From contig CAZJFH010000002.1 in the NCBI GenBank assembly GCA_964545205.1, positions 62,001-126,000 on the forward strand: DNA of 64,000 nt, read 5' to 3'. The notes under the pieces are model-generated. The model saw only the letters and a program-made list of their open reading frames with translations. It was not told where the DNA came from and did not search any database. This document shows positions 25,229 through 33,900 of this stretch, piece by piece. Within the stretch, counting starts at the first letter, position 1. Each line of letters begins with the position of its first letter. Both the position numbers and the translations under genes were made by a program. This DNA comes from CAZJFH01 sp964545205 (lineage in GTDB: Bacteria; Pseudomonadota; Alphaproteobacteria; Rhodospirillales; Magnetospirillaceae).

Positions 25229-27646
25229 TCACCATTTCAGCCGGTATCCCAGCGACACGGTCGTGCCTTGGCCGGCATAGTACGACCATGCGTCGTTGAG
25301 GGCCTGCATCGCGGCCGGAACATACTGGTTGTTCAGCAGGTTGCGCACCCCCAGCTCGACCGTTCCGGGACCGGCCGCGATTTCGCCGATATAGTCGACG
25401 AGGAACACCGTCTCGACCTCGCCTTCGCCGAATGCCGTGCTGCCCGGAAAGCGGTCATGGCCGGGCGTCAGGGTGAACTGAAGGCGATTGAACCAGTCGT
25501 GCGTCGGCTGGTATTCCGCATAGCCGGTGAATCGCAGCGGCGTGATGAACCACGACTGCAGCCGGCTGGTATCGCCGTTCACCTCGCGCAGACCCTCCTG
25601 GTACGCCGCCGTGCCGCCGAAACCCCAGGCTTCGAACGGCTGCACGTCCAGGGTCGCCTCGGCGCCCCAGATCTCCTCGGGCTGGCGCAGCGGGCGGGCA
25701 ATGCCGGTGGCGCTCGGCGTGGTCCGCGAGCCCAACTCGGAACTGGTATAGAACGCCGACAGACTTCCCTGCCATGCGTCGGCATCATGCCGCACGCCGA
25801 CCTCGAACTGGTCGGTTATCGCAGGCTCCAGCTCGATGGCGGCGACGTCGTTCACCTGGGCGGCCGCGCGCCCCACCTGCGTCACGTCGAAGCCCTGCGA
25901 CCAGCCGCCGTACACTTCGGTGCGGTCGTTCAGCAACCAGACCACGCCCGCATTCGCCAGAGTGGCGGAATAGGATAGATCGCCGCCGCGGAAGGGCGTG
26001 CCGTCGCTCTTGATAATGCTCTCGACGCTAACGTCGAAGCGTTCATGGCGCACGCCAGCGGACAGCAGGAGCTCGCCGACCGGCACCTCCACCTGGGCGA
26101 ACCCCGCGTAGCTGCTCTGAACGATGTCGGGCCTGAAGCTGGTGGTTACCGGCCGGGTGTCGAACACGTTCAGTTCCGAGCTGTAATAGTTCAGATAGTC
26201 GCCGCCCCAGACCAGCCGCGCCCCCTCCATCGGCAGCAGGCGGTCGATCGGCGTATCGAAATTGGCGCGGAACCCGAGCCGTCGCTCCTCGCGCTCGTGT
26301 TTGCCCGGCTCGTTTCCGGCGCCGCCGAAGGGCACGGCATTGATAAAGGTTTCGTATTCGAGCTGCCAGCGCTGCATGAAGGCTTCCAGCCGCATGTCGC
26401 CGCCAAGCACGTCGGTGTTGTCGTAGCCGAGGTTGACATTCGTCGACTGCTGCGGATCCGAGAACAGACCGGTGGGCAGCCAGTTCGGGAAAAGCGATTC
26501 GGTGGGCACGGCGTCGGCTTTCCGCTGGCCGACGATCGCGCCCGACGGGGCGGTCGATTCGTTCTCCTGGTCGCGGAAGTAGTTGGCCGACAGGCTCAGC
26601 TTCTGCGCCTCGTCGAGCTGCCAGCCGAGACGACCGTTCAGGTTGTAGATCGTGTTGTTGTATTCCGTATTCCAGTCGGGAATCCGGTCGCCCTCGGCGT
26701 CATAGGCATTCTCGAGGTCGCGGATCGAGCCGCCGAAGAAGTAGTCCAGCGCGCCGGTTCGCCCGCTTACGTCCTGGTAGAACTCCTTGGTGAAGCTGTC
26801 GGCCTCGAGCTTGTAGGGCGCGAAGGTGGTGCCGACGCGGGTGGTGAAAGTCGGCTGGCCGGCCTCCGGCGTCTTGGTGATGATGTTGATGATGCCGCCC
26901 GAGCCCCCGAAGCCGAACGTGGCGTTGGCGCCGCGCACCACTTCGATCCGCTCCACCATGTTCGGATCGATATTGCGGAAGTCGTAGCCGGCGCTGCGGA
27001 GCTGCTGGTTCTGCGGCACGCCATTGAGCAGCACCAGCGACCCGCGCCCGCGGATCGTGGTGTTCTCCTGCTGCGTTCCGTTGGCTCCGACGAAGCCCGG
27101 CACCGCCTGTTCGATGATTCCGCCGATGCTGCGCTGAACGCGCGTCTGCCGCGCCACCTCCTCGCGCGAGATGATGGAGACGGAACCAGGGATGTTCGAC
27201 AGCGGCCGCTCCGCGCGTCCGGCGGTGACCGTGACGGCATCGAGCCGGCGCGGACCGCTCTCGACTTGCTCGGGCATTCGCTCGATCGTCACGCTGCCGT
27301 CGTCGATGAACCGCCGAGTCAGCCCGCTCCCGGCCAGCAGCCGCGCGAGCGCCTCTTCCGGCGTGTAGCGGCCGGACAGGGCCGGAGCCGTCAGCCCGGC
27401 TAGGTCGGCCGAGCGAACCATCAGCCGCAGGCCCGCCTGGTCGGCGAAGGCGGTCAAGGCGGTATCCAGCCGCTGCGCCGGAATCGAGAACACCACCTGC
27501 TCGGCGGCCGCCTGGGCCATGAGCACGAGGCGTTCGGCATGCGCGACGGCGGGCATGCCGGCCCCGACCAGGGCGGTGCCGGCAAGCAGCAGCGCCCGGC
27601 GCAGGCGGTTGAACTGTGACGAACGAACGACGCGGCACTCGGCCAT
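25229..27646 (-). CDS. TonB-dependent receptor with STN signalling domain, IutA-like barrel
   Basis: 805 residues. Signal peptide to about 38, then a secretin/TonB short N-terminal (STN) domain (about 52-122, VVFSIPAQRLDTALTAFADQ) that contacts FecR, then plug (RGRGSLVLLNGVPQNQQLRS, RIEVVRGANATFGFGGSGG) and barrel ending in Trp. The plug is of the aerobactin/rhizobactin class and is paralogous to the receptor at 16923-19007. It is preceded by fecI-fecR and followed by the FpvG-like reductase gene, so it probably imports and senses the same siderophore. A Fur-like box and ECF-type promoter lie upstream. Confidence 0.93.
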   Translation of the reverse strand: MAECRVVRSSQFNRLRRALLLAGTALVGAGMPAVAHAERLVLMAQAAAEQVVFSIPAQRLDTALTAFADQAGLRLMVRSADLAGLTAPALSGRYTPEEALARLLAGSGLTRRFIDDGSVTIERMPEQVESGPRRLDAVTVTAGRAERPLSNIPGSVSIISREEVARQTRVQRSIGGIIEQAVPGFVGANGTQQENTTIRGRGSLVLLNGVPQNQQLRSAGYDFRNIDPNMVERIEVVRGANATFGFGGSGGIINIITKTPEAGQPTFTTRVGTTFAPYKLEADSFTKEFYQDVSGRTGALDYFFGGSIRDLENAYDAEGDRIPDWNTEYNNTIYNLNGRLGWQLDEAQKLSLSANYFRDQENESTAPSGAIVGQRKADAVPTESLFPNWLPTGLFSDPQQSTNVNLGYDNTDVLGGDMRLEAFMQRWQLEYETFINAVPFGGAGNEPGKHEREERRLGFRANFDTPIDRLLPMEGARLVWGGDYLNYYSSELNVFDTRPVTTSFRPDIVQSSYAGFAQVEVPVGELLLSAGVRHERFDVSVESIIKSDGTPFRGGDLSYSATLANAGVVWLLNDRTEVYGGWSQGFDVTQVGRAAAQVNDVAAIELEPAITDQFEVGVRHDADAWQGSLSAFYTSSELGSRTTPSATGIARPLRQPEEIWGAEATLDVQPFEAWGFGGTAAYQEGLREVNGDTSRLQSWFITPLRFTGYAEYQPTHDWFNRLQFTLTPGHDRFPGSTAFGEGEVETVFLVDYIGEIAAGPGTVELGVRNLLNNQYVPAAMQALNDAWSYYAGQGTTVSLGYRLKW

Positions 27647-27680
27647 AGGATCCCCCCCTCTTCCCCGGATCGATCACCGC

Positions 27681-27699
27681 AAATGCGAGTCATTTGCGG
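27681..27699. promoter_or_regulatory. Fur-like box before the STN receptor
   Basis: AAATGCGAGTCATTTGCGG, 35 bases before the receptor start and just downstream of the ECF-type promoter at 27713-27736, where bound repressor would block transcription. Confidence 0.6.
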
Positions 27700-27712
27700 G
27701 TTATAGATCTAG

Positions 27713-27736
27713 GACGACGGGGGGCGCGCCATCTTG
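27713..27736 (-). promoter_or_regulatory. Candidate ECF (FecI-type) promoter for the receptor/fpv operon
   Basis: On the leftward strand AAGAT is followed after 14 bases by CGTC. The same AAAAT-N14-CGTC pattern precedes fecR1 (28852-28875) and fecR2 (33112-33135), and with N15 the second STN receptor (32061-32084). FecI-type sigma factors use an A-rich -35 and a CGTC/TGTC -10. Confidence 0.45.
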
Positions 27737-27796
27737 CAGCGCGCGTGGAAAAAATTTCATTCGGGTCTCCAGACCAGCTGTGTGTGCCTTACCCGC

Positions 27797-27823
27797 CAAA
27801 AAACGGCGCGTCTGGAGACGCGC
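27797..27823 (-). terminator. Rho-independent terminator after fecR
   Basis: On the leftward strand the perfect stem GCGCGTCT/AGACGCGC with a two-base loop (27806-27823) is followed by CG and six T. It lies 33 bases past the fecR stop and separates fecIR from the receptor transcript. Confidence 0.75.
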
Positions 27824-27855
27824 GCTCCGTCAGGAGCCCCGATGAACCAATTTTT

Positions 27856-28818
27856 TCAGGCCGCGTGGATGACGGTCAGGAACGGCAGGCGCAGCACGGT
27901 GACCGGCAGGGTCTGTTCGATCAGGTCGAACAGGGCGTCGCGGTCGTCCAGGTCGAACACGGCGGTGACGGCGAGGCCGCGAAGGCTTTCCGCCACCACG
28001 ATCGCGCCGTGCTGGTGGCGCGCCACCTCGGCCATCACCTCGCCCAGCGGGCGGCGGTTGGCGATGAGACGGCCGCGCCGCCAGGCAGTATCGGCGCGCG
28101 CGTCGACGGGCCGCACCGGCGCCAGGCTGCCGCCCGCGACCTCGACGTGCTGACCGGCGCCGAGGCGGACCGGCGCGCCGTCGGCGGCGACCTCGACCAG
28201 GCCCTCGGCGACGGTGATGCCGACGGCGTCGTCGTCTCGGGACACGGCATAGGCCGTGCCCACGGCGCGGGCCGTGGCGGCGCCGGCCTCGACGACGAAG
28301 GGGCGGGCGGCGTCGGCGACGACGTCGAACAGGGCCTCTCCCTGGTGCAGCACGATGCGCCGCTCGGAGCCGCCGTACCGGACGGAGAGGCGGGTGTCGG
28401 TGTTGAGGGCGACCACCGATCCGTCGGGCAGAGCGATCTCGGCGCGCTCGCCGACGGCGGTGACGTGGTCGGCACCGTCGCGCGGCGGCACGCCGGCCAC
28501 CACCAGCAGGGCGAGGGACGCCGCCAGGGCACCGCCGATGACCGCCCGCCGGGTGGCGCGGCGTGCCGGCGCCCGGCCGGGCCGCGCCAAGGGCACGACG
28601 GCCGCGCCGCCCTCGGCATGACCGGCCGCCGCCCGGGTGTGGCCGAGATCGTGCCACAGACGCTCGGCCGCGCGGGCCGCGGCCTCGTGCGCCGGATCGG
28701 CGGCGCGCCAGGCGGCGAAGGCTGCGCGGTCGGTTGGGCCGGCCCGGCCCGAGCCGAGCCGGACGAGCCAGTCGATCGCCTGGTCTTCGAGGTCCGTATG
28801 GCTGCGTCGCGTGGTCAT
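27856..28818 (-). CDS. fecR: FecR-type anti-sigma / sigma regulator
   Basis: 320 residues. N-terminal cytoplasmic anti-sigma part (DQAIDWLVRLGSG...FAAWRAADPAHEAAA), one membrane helix at about 93-112, a periplasmic FecR domain (GERAEIALPDGSVVALNTDTRLSV) and a C-terminal STN-like domain (NRRPLGEVMAEVARHQHGAIVV). It relays receptor occupancy across the membrane to FecI. Start chosen at the ATG followed by TTRRSHTD. Downstream of fecI by 68 bases with a candidate ECF promoter between. Confidence 0.92.
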   Translation of the reverse strand: MTTRRSHTDLEDQAIDWLVRLGSGRAGPTDRAAFAAWRAADPAHEAAARAAERLWHDLGHTRAAAGHAEGGAAVVPLARPGRAPARRATRRAVIGGALAASLALLVVAGVPPRDGADHVTAVGERAEIALPDGSVVALNTDTRLSVRYGGSERRIVLHQGEALFDVVADAARPFVVEAGAATARAVGTAYAVSRDDDAVGITVAEGLVEVAADGAPVRLGAGQHVEVAGGSLAPVRPVDARADTAWRRGRLIANRRPLGEVMAEVARHQHGAIVVAESLRGLAVTAVFDLDDRDALFDLIEQTLPVTVLRLPFLTVIHAA

Positions 28819-28851
28819 CGGTCCGCCTTGTGGAGGCACGCCTGTCTCATA

Positions 28852-28875
28852 GACGTCTGGCTCCGGTCCATTTTG
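28852..28875 (-). promoter_or_regulatory. Candidate ECF-type promoter before fecR1
   Basis: Leftward strand: CAAAAT, 14 bases, CGTC, about 34 bases before the fecR ATG. It matches the sites at 33112-33135 and 27713-27736 and suggests autoregulation of fecR. Confidence 0.45.
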
Positions 28876-28886
28876 CAGGAAAAACC

Positions 28887-29408
28887 TCAGAAGGCATCGC
28901 GGTCGAACTGGCGAATGCGCGCGCGGCAGTGCTTCAAGGCCTGCGCAAGGTATTTGGCGACCATGCTTTCGGACACGCCCAAGGCGCGCGCGATCTCGGC
29001 GTGGGAGCGGCCGTCGACGCGGCTGAGCAGCAGGGCCCTGCGGGCGTTCGGGGGCAATTCGGCCAGCGCCCGGTCGAGCGTGTCGAGGCGTTCGCGGGCC
29101 AGCACCCGCTCTTCGGCCGACGGCGCGCCGTCGGGCACGTGGTCGCCGTCCTCGGCCGCGGCGGAGATGCGGCCCAGCCGCTGGTCGCGGCGCGCGCCGT
29201 CGATGGCGATGTTGCTGGCGACGCGAAAGACGAAGGCGCGGGCATCCCGCAGTTCGGGACCAGGATCGGGCACCGCCGTCAGCCGGACATAGGTTTCGTG
29301 GGCGACGTCGGCCGCCCGCCCGGCATCGCCCAGCCGGCGGGTGAGGAACCGGACGAGCTCGTCGTAATGCTCCTGGAAGCCGGCAAGCAGGGTGGAGCGT
29401 CCGCGCAT
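28887..29408 (-). CDS. fecI: FecI-type ECF sigma factor 1
   Basis: About 173 residues. Region 2 is visible as HYDELVRFLTRRLGDAGRAADVAHETYVRL and RDARAFVFRVASNIAID, region 4 as LAELPPNARRALLLSRVDGRSHAEIARALGVSESMVAKYL. It directs RNA polymerase to the receptor genes when iron-loaded siderophore is sensed. Two adjacent ATGs occur; the second (29408) has better spacing to GAGAGGGG. A weak Fur-like sequence lies at 29453-29471. Confidence 0.9.
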   Translation of the reverse strand: MRGRSTLLAGFQEHYDELVRFLTRRLGDAGRAADVAHETYVRLTAVPDPGPELRDARAFVFRVASNIAIDGARRDQRLGRISAAAEDGDHVPDGAPSAEERVLARERLDTLDRALAELPPNARRALLLSRVDGRSHAEIARALGVSESMVAKYLAQALKHCRARIRQFDRDAF

Positions 29409-29452
29409 CATTCCCCTCTCGATGACCACCCGCGACGGCCAAGGGAGTATCA

Positions 29453-29471
29453 GAGATGCGAGTGTTTCTCA
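29453..29471. promoter_or_regulatory. Degenerate Fur-like box before fecI1
   Basis: GAGATGCGAGTGTTTCTCA shares the ATGCGAGT half of the other boxes but the second half is diverged. Placed about 45 bases upstream of fecI. Confidence 0.3.
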
Positions 29472-29498
29472 ATAGCGGCCGTGGCCACGACTCCGTCG

Positions 29499-29540
29499 CC
29501 GGACCGGCGCGACGGGAAAGTCCCGTCCGCGCCGGTCCGG
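29499..29540 (-). terminator. Long GC hairpin after the second STN receptor
   Basis: CCGGACCGGCGC-GACGGGA / TCCCGTC-CGCGCCGGTCCGG forms a near-perfect 19-bp stem with a 3-base loop, 10 bases beyond the stop of the receptor at 29551. No T-run follows, so it may act as a stabilising 3' end or an intrinsic terminator of the GC-rich kind. Confidence 0.65.
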
Positions 29541-29550
29541 CTCCGCCCCG

Positions 29551-31998
29551 TCAGAAGTTGACGGTCGTCGAGAGCAGGAAGGTTCGCGGCGCGCCAAGCG
29601 TCAGCCCGTTGGGGGCCGCCGAAGCCCAATAGTCCGCGTCGAACAGGTTTTCGATATTGGCGCGCAGAGTGACGGGCGTCCCGGCGGTTTCGAACGTGTA
29701 CCGCGCACCGATGTCGAAGCGGGTCCAGTCCGGGATCTCGCGGGTGTTTGCCGCATCGATGTATTGCGAACCCGTGTGGATCGCCCGTCCCGACAACGTC
29801 AGGCCCGGCAGGAAGGGCGTATCCCATTCGGCTCCGAGGTTGACCTGCACGTGGGGCACGCCGACCGCGGTATTGCCGTCGTTGGTGCCGCCGGTCGTGC
29901 GGGTCAGCGTGGCGTCGATGAGCATCACGCCGCCCAGCAGGCGGACGCCGTCCATCGGCTCGCCGAAAACGTTGACCTCGATGCCGCGGTTGCGCTGCTC
30001 GCCATCGACGGCAAAAACAAGCGTATTCGGATCGGTGATGCCGCTCGGCTGCGTGATCTGGAAAGCGCTCACGGTCGTGGCGAAATCGCCGAAATCCATC
30101 TTCACGCCGGCCTCGACCTGCTTGGAGCGTATCGGCGGAAACACCTCGCCGACATTGGCCGCCGTGGCCGGGGCGATTGGTCCGCGGGCGAGGCCCTCGG
30201 TGTAGTTGGTGTAGAGCGACACGTGCTCCCACGGCTGGACCACCAACCCCAAGGCCGGGGTGAGGGCATCCTCGTCATAGCTGGTCGTCTTGGCGCCGGT
30301 CGTCGTGTTGAAATTGTCCACCGTGATCCGCTGGAGACGCCCGCCGACCGTCAGATGAACCCGGTCGTCCAGGAAGGACAGGGTGTCGGCGAGCGCCAGT
30401 CCGGACAGCAGGGTTTCCGAAGCCTTCGGCAGATCGCTCGTCGACAGGGGCGCGAGGGTGGGCGCCGGCACGACGGCGGGATTGAAGATGTTGGAGGAGA
30501 CTGCCGGCAGGGTCTGCCTCCGCCACCCGGTTTCCAGCTGGAACGCCGAGCCGATCAGGCCCAGGCTGTGCCGGACCGGGCCGGTCTCGAAACGGGCGCG
30601 CAGGCCGAGTTCCCCCGTGATCGCGTCCTCGCGATACGGGAATCGGACCGGCGTTGTCCTGAAGTCGCCTTGCGCATTGGTGACGGAGATCGTTCCAATT
30701 CTCAGGAAATCGTAGCGGCCATGCCGCGCCCCGGCCGCGGCGAAGGCCGTGATGTCGGGCGTGAGGTCGTATTCGCCTCGCAGGGCGCCAAAGGTGTCTT
30801 TCGATTCGGCGGAGGTCCAGGGCTGCGTGAAATTGGTGCTGCCATCCGGCGCGTTGGGGACCGGCACGCCGCCTCTGATGCTCACGCGTTCGAGGGGCGC
30901 ATCGATGCTGCGCGCCTGATGACCCAGGTCGGCCGCCAGGCGGAACCGGTCACCGCGATAGTCGAGCCCGAGGACCCCAAGCCCCAGTTCCTCCGATTGC
31001 AGCTCGACGGGCGTGTCGCCGTTGCGATAGACGCCGTTGGCGCGAACACCGAAACGCTTTTCGGGACCGAAGCGCCGGCCGACGTCGAGGTGCCCGCCGA
31101 ACTGGGCGTCGGAGCCATAGCTGAGGGTGACATCGGTTATCGGCTCCGCCTCGGCCCGTTTCGGCACCACGTTGATGCCGCCGCCGATGCCGCCGCTCGC
31201 CGCCACGCCGCTCAGCAGGGCGTTCGGTCCCTTCAGGATTTCGACGCGCTCCGCCACTTCCGTGGCAATCACGTAGGTCGACAGCAGGCCGGGGAGCCCG
31301 TCAAAGGCGACCTGGCTGTTCCACACGGGAAAGCCGCGGATCGAGAACTGTTCGAACCGGCCGCCCTTCGGGTTGACGATGCGGACCGACGGATCGTCCG
31401 CGACGACCTCGCCGACCGTACGCGCCTGCTGGTCCTGGATGGCCTGGGCGGTGTAGCTCGTGATGTTGAAGGGGGTCTCGAAGACGTCGCGATTGCCAAG
31501 CAGACCGAGGCGCCCGCCTTCCGCCACCTGCCCTCCGGCATAGGCCGGCGGAAGATTGCCGAGTTTCGCCTGAACGGGAACCTGTCCCGCCACCTGGATC
31601 GCGTCGAGCACCAGCGCGCCTTCCGGAGAGGCCTTGCGCAGAATCAGGGTCCGCTCACCGGCAAATTCCGCCAGGAGGCCGGTTCCGGCCAGCAACTGCT
31701 GCAGCGCCTGGCGCGGCGCCAGCTCGCCCCGGACGCCGGGGCTGGAGAGGCCGGCGACCATCGCCTGGTCGACCGAGACCTGCCAGCCGGACTGGCGGCC
31801 GAAGGCCCGGATCGCGGCGTCCAGCGGCTGCGCCGGAATGTCGAAGCCGACGGCCTGCTCTGCCTGGGCGATCTGGTGAGTTCCCTCGGCCGCCGCGGCC
31901 GGCGCCGCGAGCGGCATGATCGCCGCCATGACGGCCAGCGCCGTCGTTCCCATCAGCCGGGCCGCGCGCCCGCTCCGATCCTGCACCGACTGGTCCAC
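29551..31998 (-). CDS. TonB-dependent siderophore receptor with STN domain, FoxA/FhuE type
   Basis: 815 residues from a GTG start with GGGGGAG upstream. Signal peptide to about 37, STN domain (about 50-115, VGFDIPAQPLDAAIRAFGRQ), plug (FETPFNITSYTAQAIQDQQ, FSIRGFPVWNSQVAFDG, VERVEILKGPNALLSG pattern) and barrel ending NF. The long plug and TIGR01783-like signature place it with ferrichrome/ferrioxamine/pyoverdine-type receptors rather than the IutA group. fecI2-fecR2 lie immediately upstream, so it controls its own expression. No transport genes follow it, so it relies on other inner-membrane systems. Confidence 0.92.
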   Translation of the reverse strand: MDQSVQDRSGRAARLMGTTALAVMAAIMPLAAPAAAAEGTHQIAQAEQAVGFDIPAQPLDAAIRAFGRQSGWQVSVDQAMVAGLSSPGVRGELAPRQALQQLLAGTGLLAEFAGERTLILRKASPEGALVLDAIQVAGQVPVQAKLGNLPPAYAGGQVAEGGRLGLLGNRDVFETPFNITSYTAQAIQDQQARTVGEVVADDPSVRIVNPKGGRFEQFSIRGFPVWNSQVAFDGLPGLLSTYVIATEVAERVEILKGPNALLSGVAASGGIGGGINVVPKRAEAEPITDVTLSYGSDAQFGGHLDVGRRFGPEKRFGVRANGVYRNGDTPVELQSEELGLGVLGLDYRGDRFRLAADLGHQARSIDAPLERVSIRGGVPVPNAPDGSTNFTQPWTSAESKDTFGALRGEYDLTPDITAFAAAGARHGRYDFLRIGTISVTNAQGDFRTTPVRFPYREDAITGELGLRARFETGPVRHSLGLIGSAFQLETGWRRQTLPAVSSNIFNPAVVPAPTLAPLSTSDLPKASETLLSGLALADTLSFLDDRVHLTVGGRLQRITVDNFNTTTGAKTTSYDEDALTPALGLVVQPWEHVSLYTNYTEGLARGPIAPATAANVGEVFPPIRSKQVEAGVKMDFGDFATTVSAFQITQPSGITDPNTLVFAVDGEQRNRGIEVNVFGEPMDGVRLLGGVMLIDATLTRTTGGTNDGNTAVGVPHVQVNLGAEWDTPFLPGLTLSGRAIHTGSQYIDAANTREIPDWTRFDIGARYTFETAGTPVTLRANIENLFDADYWASAAPNGLTLGAPRTFLLSTTVNF

Positions 31999-32027
31999 AG
32001 TGCTCCCCCTTCTTCGAATTGGTGACG

Positions 32028-32046
32028 CGAATGCGAGTCACTCGCG
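32028..32046. promoter_or_regulatory. Fur-like box before the second STN receptor
   Basis: CGAATGCGAGTCACTCGCG, 30 bases upstream of the receptor GTG and downstream of the candidate ECF promoter at 32061-32084, the same arrangement as at 27681-27736. Confidence 0.6.
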
Positions 32047-32060
32047 TATGTCGAAGGAGA

Positions 32061-32084
32061 GACGAGGCTGCCGCGGCCTATTTC
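32061..32084 (-). promoter_or_regulatory. Candidate ECF-type promoter before the second STN receptor
   Basis: Leftward strand: GAAAT, 15 bases, CGTC. One base longer spacer than the other three candidate sites. Confidence 0.4.
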
Positions 32085-32105
32085 TCATCGCATAGGAATT
32101 TTTTT

Positions 32106-33068
32106 TCAGCCGGCGGACGACACCACCAGCAGATAGGGGGTCAGCCGCCGCACCGTGCCGCCATAGGGGCCGACCAGGGCGCGCAGGGCCCGTTCGGGGT
32201 CGGACAGGTCGTAGACGCCGGTGACGCGCTTTTCGGCCAGCGCGTGGTCGCTCAGCAGGATGACGCCCGGATGGTGGCGGCGGATGGCGTCGACGACCGT
32301 CGACAGCATGCGGTCGCCCACCACCAGCCGGCCATGGCGCCAGGCGCCGACGTCGAGGGGATCGACGGCGACCCGCCGGATCTCGCCGGAGGAGCGGTCG
32401 ACGATGGCGCCTTGTCCGGCCTTCAGCCGTGTCTCCGTCCCACCATGGGCGACGGTCACCGAGCCCTCGGCCACCTCGACCGCCGCCGTCCGCTCGGTGA
32501 AGGCGACGTCGAAGGCGGTGCCGGTGACGGTCACGGTGACGTCGCCACCGCTCACGACGAAGGGGCGGGCCCGGTCGGGCTCGACCTCGAAGTGGGCGGC
32601 GCCGCTCAGCAGCGCCACGCCGCGCACGCCGTCCGAGAACGCGGTAGCGACCGCGCTGTCGGCCGCCAGGGTGAGTCGCGAGCCGTCGGCCAGCGCCAGC
32701 GCGCGGGTCTCGGCCGTCGCGGTGCGGTGATCGGATTGCAGGCGCTGGCTCAGGCCGGGCAGCAACGCCAGGGCGGCGATGCCGGCGGCCAGCGCCAGCA
32801 CGGCGACGCGCCGGCGGCGGGCCGCGGCGCGAGGCGGCGGAGCGGCGGCAGCCGGCGTGGTGCCGACGAGGACCGGCGTGGTCATGCCGGCAACCGCCCA
32901 GGCCCGACGCGCCGCCGTCCAGGCCTGCGCGTGGCGGGGATCGCCGGCGATCCACGCCTCCAGCGCGGCCCGCAGCCGCGGATCGTCCGGCGCCTCCTGC
33001 GTCCGGAACAGCCAGTCGGAAGCCTGTTCCAGGATCGGGTCGGGTATGCCGCTCGCCACGCCGTTCAT
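32106..33068 (-). CDS. fecR: FecR-type sigma regulator 2
   Basis: 320 residues. N-terminal anti-sigma part (DPILEQASDWLFRTQ, ALEAWIAGDPRHAQAW), a membrane helix at about 95-115 (VAVLALAAGIAALALL), periplasmic FecR domain (ETRALALADGSRLTLAADS) and C-terminal STN-like part (VGDRMLSTVVDAIRRHHPG). The ATG at 33068 is used; the longer TTG frame has no Shine-Dalgarno support. Partner of the sigma factor at 33150 and the receptor at 29551. Confidence 0.9.
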   Translation of the reverse strand: MNGVASGIPDPILEQASDWLFRTQEAPDDPRLRAALEAWIAGDPRHAQAWTAARRAWAVAGMTTPVLVGTTPAAAAPPPRAAARRRRVAVLALAAGIAALALLPGLSQRLQSDHRTATAETRALALADGSRLTLAADSAVATAFSDGVRGVALLSGAAHFEVEPDRARPFVVSGGDVTVTVTGTAFDVAFTERTAAVEVAEGSVTVAHGGTETRLKAGQGAIVDRSSGEIRRVAVDPLDVGAWRHGRLVVGDRMLSTVVDAIRRHHPGVILLSDHALAEKRVTGVYDLSDPERALRALVGPYGGTVRRLTPYLLVVSSAG

Positions 33069-33111
33069 GACCTCATCCGATTCATCCCGAGACGCCGCCT
33101 CCCATACCAAA

Positions 33112-33135
33112 GACGTTCGCGGCGCATGAATTTTT
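33112..33135 (-). promoter_or_regulatory. Candidate ECF-type promoter before fecR2
   Basis: Leftward strand: AAAAAT, 14 bases, CGTC, about 44 bases before the fecR2 ATG; nearly the same as the site before fecR1. Confidence 0.45.
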
Positions 33136-33149
33136 CGGACGTCACGGCG

Positions 33150-33668
33150 TCAATTCCCGTCGTCGAGCAGACCGCGCATCACGCGGACCATGGCGTCGCG
33201 CGTCAGCCGGTGGGCGGTGGCGACCGAGACGCCCAGGCGACCGGCGATCTGGTGGAAGGTCAGGCCGCCGAAGCGGTGCAGTTCGAAGGCCAGCCGCGTG
33301 CGCTCGGGCAATTCCGCCAGCACCGCCTCGACCCGGCGCAGCTCGTCGCGATGGATAAAGACCTCTTCCGGCGAGTGCTCCAGCTTGTCCTGGTCGGCGG
33401 CGATGGCCTGGGCGTCCGCGCGCCGGCCTTCGGCGGCCAGGCGGCGCACGCAGTCCAGCGCCATGTTGCGCACGATGCGGTAGAGATACGCGACCGGCTG
33501 ACGCAGGCCGTCCTCCTCGGCCGCCGCTTCGCGCCCGGCGAAGCGGAGCCAGGATTCCTGCACCACGTCCTCGGCCCGCGCGCGGCAGCCGACGATCGGC
33601 GTCGCGTACTCGACCAGCGCCGCGCGATGGGCCAGGAACAGGGCCAGTCGGGAACCGTCGTCTTTCAC
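33150..33668 (-). CDS. fecI: FecI-type ECF sigma factor 2
   Basis: 172 residues from a GTG at 33668, giving the usual FecI length; the longer open frame starts at TTG. Region 2: RAEDVVQESWLRFAGRE and QPVAYLYRIVRNMALDCVRR. Region 4: LAELPERTRLAFELHRFGGLTFHQIAGRLGVSVATAHRL. Likely activates the receptor at 29551 and fecR2. The 230-base spacer to the divergent exb operon holds a Fur-like box at 33775-33794. Confidence 0.88.
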   Translation of the reverse strand: MKDDGSRLALFLAHRAALVEYATPIVGCRARAEDVVQESWLRFAGREAAAEEDGLRQPVAYLYRIVRNMALDCVRRLAAEGRRADAQAIAADQDKLEHSPEEVFIHRDELRRVEAVLAELPERTRLAFELHRFGGLTFHQIAGRLGVSVATAHRLTRDAMVRVMRGLLDDGN

Positions 33669-33774
33669 AGCCGGGCAACACCCCTCACGGACCGGGGCGG
33701 CCAACCGAACGACTGCTACCCCTTGAGATCTGCGGTCTACCCTAAAGATGTTGCGACCGGTTATCAATAGCGGC

Positions 33775-33794
33775 GCGAATGAGAGTCACTTGCG
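33775..33794. promoter_or_regulatory. Fur-like box between fecI2 and the exb-tonB operon
   Basis: GCGAATGAGAGTCACTTGCG, the copy closest to the classical Fur core AATGAGAATCATT. It sits in a divergent promoter region and could iron-repress both fecI2 and exbB-tonB. Confidence 0.65.
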
Positions 33795-33900
33795 TCATCC
33801 TTCGGAGATAGCTAAAACTGCGCGGGTCGATCAGTGGCGCGCATGCGACTGAAAATCGGACCGCCGCCATTCGTCTCTACGAGTGAAGGAGACAAACACG

